From contig JAHEDA010000038.1 of assembly GCA_024641445.1 (NCBI GenBank), positions 1 to 14,591 on the forward strand: a stretch of 14,591 nucleotides of DNA. The letters run 5' to 3'. How positions within the stretch are numbered: the stretch's first letter is position 1; each line of letters opens with the position of its first letter. Shown piece after piece: positions 13,580 to 14,591 of the stretch. The position numbers and the translations under genes were made by a program. The DNA is from Gammaproteobacteria bacterium. GTDB taxonomy: Bacteria > Pseudomonadota > Gammaproteobacteria > UBA6429 > Thiohalophilaceae. The notes beneath the pieces are model-generated. The model saw only the letters and a list, made by a program, of their open reading frames with translations, was not told the DNA's origin and did no database searches.

Positions 13580-14271
13580 TAGTACTGCTGGAGGATTATC
13601 TGGATGGCCAGCTTGGTGAGGTTGAGGCCGCTGACTGCTCGAATCACATCCAGGGCTGTAATGTCTGCCGCGATCGAGTCAGAGGGGCGCAACGGCTGCG
13701 TAGTATGTTACGTACCCTGCCGAGAACGGGGCCCCGTTTCGGTTTTGTCGCACAGTCATTGGCAGCGGCGCGTGCGGCCCATCGTGACGGGCGTCGTTTG
13801 TCATTCACCGGTGCCATTGGCATGGCGCTTTCATTGGGACTGGTCGCTGTGGTCCTGATGCATGAATGGCCCGCGCAACACACGGACACGCGTGAAACAA
13901 CCCTGGCGTCAAAGGCGGGCGCGTCAGAGCAAACGAATATGCAGTTCGTGAATGTCTCCATGCTCGAACATCGGAATGTCAGGCTGGTGTTTGATGTACC
14001 CCGCGACCTGGATCAGGTCAAGCTCAAGATCGAATTGCCCGACAACGTTGTGTTGGCCAAGAGCAAGTCAACACGCCAGTTGCTATGGCAGACCAACTTG
14101 AGCAAGGGCAGCAATGTGCTGACCCTGCCAATTCAGGCCGTGGGGTATGGCGAAGGGGTGTTGTCAACGGTGCTTATACACAATGGCGGGCAAAAGACAT
14201 TCCGCTTGCGTCTTGTAACGGACCCTGACAGCACAATGATCGAAAAGCCCACAAATGTGCTGACAATTTGA
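13561..14271 (+). CDS. Membrane anti-sigma factor with zinc-finger (zf-HC2/ZAS) domain
   Basis: 236 residues. The cytoplasmic N-terminus carries Cys3 and HIQGCNVC, giving His29-x3-Cys33-x2-Cys36, the zinc-binding anti-sigma (ZAS) motif, with LLEDYLDGQL between. A single membrane segment (about 81-100) follows a basic stretch. The periplasmic part (101-236) has a low-complexity linker, then a beta-rich domain of about 100 residues (NVRLVFDVPRDL; IELPDNVVL; GVLSTVLIHNGG; FRLRLVTD) that is probably the sensor. The family holds its ECF sigma inactive at the membrane until an envelope signal triggers release. It overlaps the sigma gene by 19 nt, so translation is coupled. Sensor ligand and release route (proteolysis or conformational change) are unknown. 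Confidence 0.9.
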   Translation: MDCKQLIVLLEDYLDGQLGEVEAADCSNHIQGCNVCRDRVRGAQRLRSMLRTLPRTGPRFGFVAQSLAAARAAHRDGRRLSFTGAIGMALSLGLVAVVLMHEWPAQHTDTRETTLASKAGASEQTNMQFVNVSMLEHRNVRLVFDVPRDLDQVKLKIELPDNVVLAKSKSTRQLLWQTNLSKGSNVLTLPIQAVGYGEGVLSTVLIHNGGQKTFRLRLVTDPDSTMIEKPTNVLTI

Positions 14272-14298
14272 TATTAATCCACGAACAGGAGTATGACC

Positions 14299-14591
14299 AT
14301 GAAGCGTATCTACCAAATAGTAATTGCACTGAGTTTTGTCGGCGTTCCTTTCCTGGCCAACGCTGCCGATGTTGATGATGTCACCATGCGGGTGATGGAG
14401 CACGCGGACAAGCCCGATGCCGTGACCAAGGTGATTGAGCTGCCCGACAACGCCAGTGATACTGCGCGTGAAAAGGCCGAACACGGTCTGACGACGGCGA
14501 ATGACGCGCGTCATCAGGGCGAGGGTAAGGATAGTGTCAACGAGCGTGAGCACGAGCATGAGATGGATGCCGAACACGAACAGGAGGCCAA
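14299..14591 (+). CDS. Secreted His/Glu/Asp-rich protein (3' truncated by window)
   Basis: The first 97 codons are visible and remain open to the window end. MKRIYQ, a hydrophobic core and LANAAD give a signal peptide of about 22 residues, so the protein is exported. The mature part is highly polar, with DDVTMRVMEHADKPDAV and TKVIELPDNASDTAREKAEHG, then a run of Glu, His and Asp (EREHEHEMDAEHEQE). It has no cysteine so far. The composition suggests metal binding or an unstructured periplasmic protein; no family is recognised. The ATG at 14299 has AGGAG 7 nt upstream (14287-14291), while an in-frame ATG at 14293 is only 1 nt from that site. The gene lies 27 nt after the anti-sigma gene and is presumably the third gene and an output of the ECF operon. 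Confidence 0.75.
   Translation, partial: MKRIYQIVIALSFVGVPFLANAADVDDVTMRVMEHADKPDAVTKVIELPDNASDTAREKAEHGLTTANDARHQGEGKDSVNEREHEHEMDAEHEQEA

Noticed and set aside
1..14591. Mobile elements, CRISPR arrays, tRNA or rRNA genes
   Set aside because: No transposase or integrase frame, no regularly spaced repeats, and no tRNA-like arm pattern was noticed; gene order and style are chromosomal throughout.

Overview
The window looks like ordinary chromosome of a gammaproteobacterium. I infer this from the efp–epmA pair, the ppsA/ppsR divergent pair, and E. coli-like versions of Psd, PpsA and HtpG. GC content is moderately high by eye. No phage, transposase, CRISPR array, rRNA or tRNA is visible. Every gene has a credible start and stop, and no frameshift was seen. 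The genus cannot be fixed from the sequence.

Layout: (1) 1-1149, + strand: the 3' end of efp, then epmA, the ligase that lysylates EF-P. (2) 3216-1130, - strand: a compact set of SCO1/SenC, PCuAC copper chaperone and psd, with gaps of 2 and 15 nt. This joins periplasmic copper delivery, probably for cytochrome oxidase CuA assembly, to phospholipid synthesis. psd and epmA overlap tail to tail by 20 bp. (3) 3333-4301, +: a LexA-type S24 autoprotease without the DNA-binding domain, followed 12 nt later by a Mut7-C/PIN-like RNase-domain protein with a zinc ribbon. (4) 4436-5632, +: a class V serine/alanine-glyoxylate-type aminotransferase with its own promoter, followed by a repeat-like hairpin and a strong terminator. 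(5) 8314-5773, -: ppsA and a coupled 50-residue two-helix membrane protein. ppsR is divergent at 8427-9227 and encodes the kinase/pyrophosphorylase that controls PpsA. (6) 9230-10801, +: a 523-residue exported or membrane-anchored protein of no recognisable family. (7) 10892-12784, +: htpG, behind a very good sigma-32 promoter that starts 4 bp past the previous stop codon, then a hairpin. (8) 12983 to the window end, +: an ECF sigma factor, an overlapping zinc-finger membrane anti-sigma factor, and a secreted His/Glu/Asp-rich protein that runs off the window.

Functionally, the window mixes central carbon control (PpsA switched by PpsR; glyoxylate transamination), translation-factor modification (EpmA on EF-P), respiratory copper assembly, and stress or envelope response (HtpG, the ECF module, the LexA-like protein). 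Most of it is housekeeping. The least explained parts are the headless LexA/Mut7-C pair, the 523-residue orphan, and the ECF module with its acidic, His-rich third gene and a candidate self-promoter.
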